From assembly GCA_017620815.1 (NCBI GenBank), contig JAGAUI010000002.1:1-48135 (forward strand): 48,135 nt of DNA. The letters are read 5' to 3'. The first letter of the stretch is position 1. The number at the start of each line of letters is the position of its first letter. The stretch comes from Flavobacteriales bacterium. GTDB taxonomy: Bacteria; Bacteroidota; Bacteroidia; Flavobacteriales; UBA1820. Position numbers and translations under genes: made by a program. Below are positions 46,223-48,135 of this stretch, piece after piece. The notes under the pieces were generated by a model that saw only the letters and a program-made list of their open reading frames with translations, ran no database searches and was not told the origin of the DNA.

Positions 46223-47089
46223 ATGATTAAAAGACTATTTACAGCTGCTGTAGCAATCATAGCTCCCGTAGCACTTATGGCACAAGATGCCGACTCTCTT
46301 ACATTTGTCAAAGCACCATGGAAAGTGCAGAAAATAGACAAAGGAATCACTCTTAAAGAGTATCATTTTACTGGTGATAATAAGATATTTGATTCAGAAC
46401 AATATGTTGCCATAGTAGAAATAGACCAGAAAAAAGCCAAAGGTCGTTTTGCTCTAGCAGATAACCCCGGTAAAATCACTCGTACCAGCCGTTTTGCTAC
46501 CGATAGCAGTGCCGTAGTTGCTCTTAACGGTACATTCTACAATATGCGTCCTCCATATAATTCTGTATGCTATTTCAAGAAAAACGGCACAGTTGTATAT
46601 GACAAGGTAGGTTCTATGGCTCAGCGTGAAAACGGTGCTGTGGTAATAGACGCCAAAGGTGTTATAAGTGTAGAGGCTGCTGGAGATAGAAATGCAGACT
46701 GGGTGGTATCACACACTGCTCCTTCGCTTATGTGCAGTGGCCCTGTTCTTATGAGCGATGGCAAAGACGCTTTCCTTGTAGAGAATTCGTTTAACCGTAC
46801 ACGTCACCCTCGCAGTGCTGTAGCAACTATTAAAAACAAAACATATCTTATCACTGTTGATGGCCGTGCCAAGGGTAATTCTGCTGGTGTAAGCCTGTGG
46901 GAATTTACCAAGATAATGCACTACATAGGCGTTGATGACGCTATAAATGTAGATGGAGGTGGTTCTACTACTCTATATGTAAAAGGACAGAACGAAAACG
47001 GAATAGTCAATCACCCATCAGACAATGGCAAGTTTGACCGCAAAGGCGAACGTAGCGTAGTGAATGCCATTCTCTTTATTAAAAAATAA
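46223..47089 (+). CDS. Exported phosphodiester glycosidase (NAGPA-domain) protein
   Basis: The 288 residues carry a signal peptide (to about 20, ALMAQ) and a NAGPA domain. ALNGTFYNM, SGPVLMSDG, RHPRSAVAT, TVDGRAKGNSAG, and the DGGGSTTLYV block with a final ERSVVNAILF are the family landmarks. NAGPA enzymes hydrolyse alpha-N-acetylglucosamine phosphodiesters; bacterial members act on envelope or exopolysaccharide phosphodiesters, though the substrate here is unknown. It sits between a phosphatase-like protein and an NlpC/P60-fold protein in one operon, suggesting envelope or exopolymer degradation. Confidence 0.9.
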   Translation: MIKRLFTAAVAIIAPVALMAQDADSLTFVKAPWKVQKIDKGITLKEYHFTGDNKIFDSEQYVAIVEIDQKKAKGRFALADNPGKITRTSRFATDSSAVVALNGTFYNMRPPYNSVCYFKKNGTVVYDKVGSMAQRENGAVVIDAKGVISVEAAGDRNADWVVSHTAPSLMCSGPVLMSDGKDAFLVENSFNRTRHPRSAVATIKNKTYLITVDGRAKGNSAGVSLWEFTKIMHYIGVDDAINVDGGGSTTLYVKGQNENGIVNHPSDNGKFDRKGERSVVNAILFIKK

Positions 47090-47110
47090 AATATCTACCC
47101 TTTCATATCA

Positions 47111-47875
47111 ATGAAATACGCCATTAACCATCTTTCTGTAATATCTGTTTACAGCGAACCCCACCCAGAAGCATTAGTATGTTCAGAACTTCTCTTTGGA
47201 GAGGTTGTAAAGGTACTAGAACGTCGTGCAGCGTGGAGTCGCATACGCCTTCAGGAGGATAAAACAGAAGGTTGGATACCAAATATCCAGTACACCGAAA
47301 TAGACGAAACCACATATAAGTCTATATGTGACGAGACTCCTGTATATTGTGCTCAAAGCGTAGGAGTATGTCGTCGTGAAGACCAGTCCCAACCTATACT
47401 CATCGGTTCGCGTCTTCCATTATGGAACGATGGTCGTTTTATGGTAGGTGATACACAATACACATTTGACGGATATGTAGCTATGGGACGCAAATCAAAA
47501 AGCGACATAATACGCGTTGCCAAAGGATTTTTGAATGCTCCGTATAAAAATGGCGGACGTTCGTTCTTTGGGGTAGATGCGGGAGCTTTTGTACAGATGT
47601 GTTACCGTCTATGTGGTCGTAACATACCACGCACCCCTGCCCTACAATCCAAAAATGGCGAAGTGCTTTCATTTGTAGAGGAGGCGGTAGAGGGAGATTT
47701 GGCGTTTTTTGATGATAACGAAGGCAATATAACCCACGTAGGTATAATACTAGATGACCATCGTATAATTCACTCTTATGGTTGTGTGAGGATAGACATT
47801 CTAGACCAGACAGGCATATATAACGACTCTCTAGGCAAATACACTCATTCACTAAGGGTTATAAAACATACTTAA
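47111..47875 (+). CDS. SH3-NlpC/P60-fold protein lacking the catalytic cysteine
   Basis: An N-terminal bacterial SH3 domain (about 1-60), a middle linker/second SH3-like part (about 65-130) and a C-terminal NlpC/P60 fold (about 135-254). Active family members have DCSGF around the nucleophile; here the block reads GVDAGAFVQM, with Ala157 replacing Cys. The two histidines remain (His209 in THVGIIL, His221 in RIIHSYG). It is therefore probably a non-catalytic binder or regulator of peptidoglycan or peptides, unless another residue serves. No signal peptide is seen. The codon at 47579-47581 is clearly GCG. It follows the NAGPA gene by 21 nt. Confidence 0.88.
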   Translation: MKYAINHLSVISVYSEPHPEALVCSELLFGEVVKVLERRAAWSRIRLQEDKTEGWIPNIQYTEIDETTYKSICDETPVYCAQSVGVCRREDQSQPILIGSRLPLWNDGRFMVGDTQYTFDGYVAMGRKSKSDIIRVAKGFLNAPYKNGGRSFFGVDAGAFVQMCYRLCGRNIPRTPALQSKNGEVLSFVEEAVEGDLAFFDDNEGNITHVGIILDDHRIIHSYGCVRIDILDQTGIYNDSLGKYTHSLRVIKHT

Positions 47876-47894
47876 AGATAGTAACATCATTAAT

Positions 47895-47924
47895 AAAGGC
47901 AGCCCTACGGGCTGCCTTTATTTT
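47895..47924 (+). terminator. Terminator of the EEP-NAGPA-NlpC/P60 operon
   Basis: AAAGGCAGCCC (47895-47905) and GGGCTGCCTTT (47909-47919) form an 11-bp stem with a 3-nt loop, then a T-rich stretch. Confidence 0.88.
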
Positions 47925-48009
47925 AAAACCACATACAGAGGTTCTCCGTCCCATTGACGTTAATAACGCACGCAGGATAGCCATACAAAATGCGACCGAG
48001 ACTTATTAC

Positions 48010-48107
48010 ATTCTTTCTTTTGTCTACCAAACAAAAGAAAGAACCAAAGAAAAATTCACCTCCGTTGTTTTTCTATTTCCTCTGAAATTGCCAAAAAATT
48101 GGGAGCC
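48010..48107. repeat. 98-bp terminal inverted repeat, right copy
   Basis: An exact reverse complement of 1-98. Beyond it, 28 bases remain, including a small hairpin GCTTTGC-TGT-GCAAAGC (48118-48134), cut off by the window end. The true repeat unit may be longer than 98 bp. Confidence 0.9.
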
Positions 48108-48135
48108 TCGAAAACCAGCTTTGCTGTGCAAAGCA

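Overview
The window looks like a complete contig from an anaerobic member of the Bacteroidales. The evidence is lineage-typical genes (TonB plug/barrel proteins, an S46 dipeptidyl-peptidase, a CBM9-like protein, a fused alpha/beta E1 dehydrogenase), promoters of the TAnnTTTG type, the near absence of Shine-Dalgarno sequences, and moderate-to-low GC. Both ends carry the same 98-bp sequence in inverted orientation (1-98 and 48010-48107), so the contig was probably cut at a dispersed repeat.

Layout. 0.1-1.8 kb (-): an orphan TonB-plug/carboxypeptidase-regulatory-domain protein split by a one-base A-run change. 2.0-7.6 kb (+): pyrG-yidC, then typA. 7.7-8.3 kb (-): an XRE-type regulator with repeated ACAAATGTAA boxes in front, followed by about 1 kb without a convincing gene. 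9.3-11.4 kb (-): TonB-dependent receptor; 11.5-13.2 kb (+): menD. 13.3-17.1 kb (-): fused E1 alpha-keto-acid dehydrogenase and a MacB-type permease. 17.2-19.5 kb (+): two tandem secreted C1B cysteine peptidases. 19.7-20.0 kb (-): tRNA-Ser, -Pro, -Arg. 20.2-22.1 kb (+): CBM9-like protein, MmcQ/YjbR protein, nucleotidyltransferase. 22.2-23.9 kb (-): glnS; 24.0-26.2 kb (+): S46 peptidase of DPP11 type; 26.2-27.7 kb (-): GHL10 lipoprotein.

27.8-34.4 kb (-): a tight seven-gene operon, hdrC-hdrB-hdrA-mvhD and three flavin/iron-sulfur subunits, matching the HdrABC-FlxABCD electron-bifurcating complex. 34.5 kb: a small unknown gene. 34.9-40.1 kb (-): pta and ackA, with an AT-rich AIPR-type (abortive infection) gene placed between them. 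40.3-41.1 kb (+): regulatory-domain protein with an acidic tail. 41.2-42.5 kb (-): HD phosphohydrolase with a frameshift near its end; then tsaE (+), ligA (-), and a (+) operon of an endonuclease/phosphatase, a phosphodiester glycosidase and an NlpC/P60-fold protein lacking the catalytic cysteine.

Together the genes suggest a peptide- and sugar-fermenting anaerobe. Secreted peptidases and the GHL10 lipoprotein act on polymers, E1 and Pta-AckA handle acyl/acetate energy metabolism, Hdr-Flx would link NADH to ferredoxin and a thiol acceptor, and menD implies menaquinone. The most unusual items are the AIPR gene inside the acetate operon, the Hdr-Flx cluster without an evident acceptor, the inactivated NlpC/P60 protein, the clamp-binding tail on LigA, and the inverted repeat at the ends.
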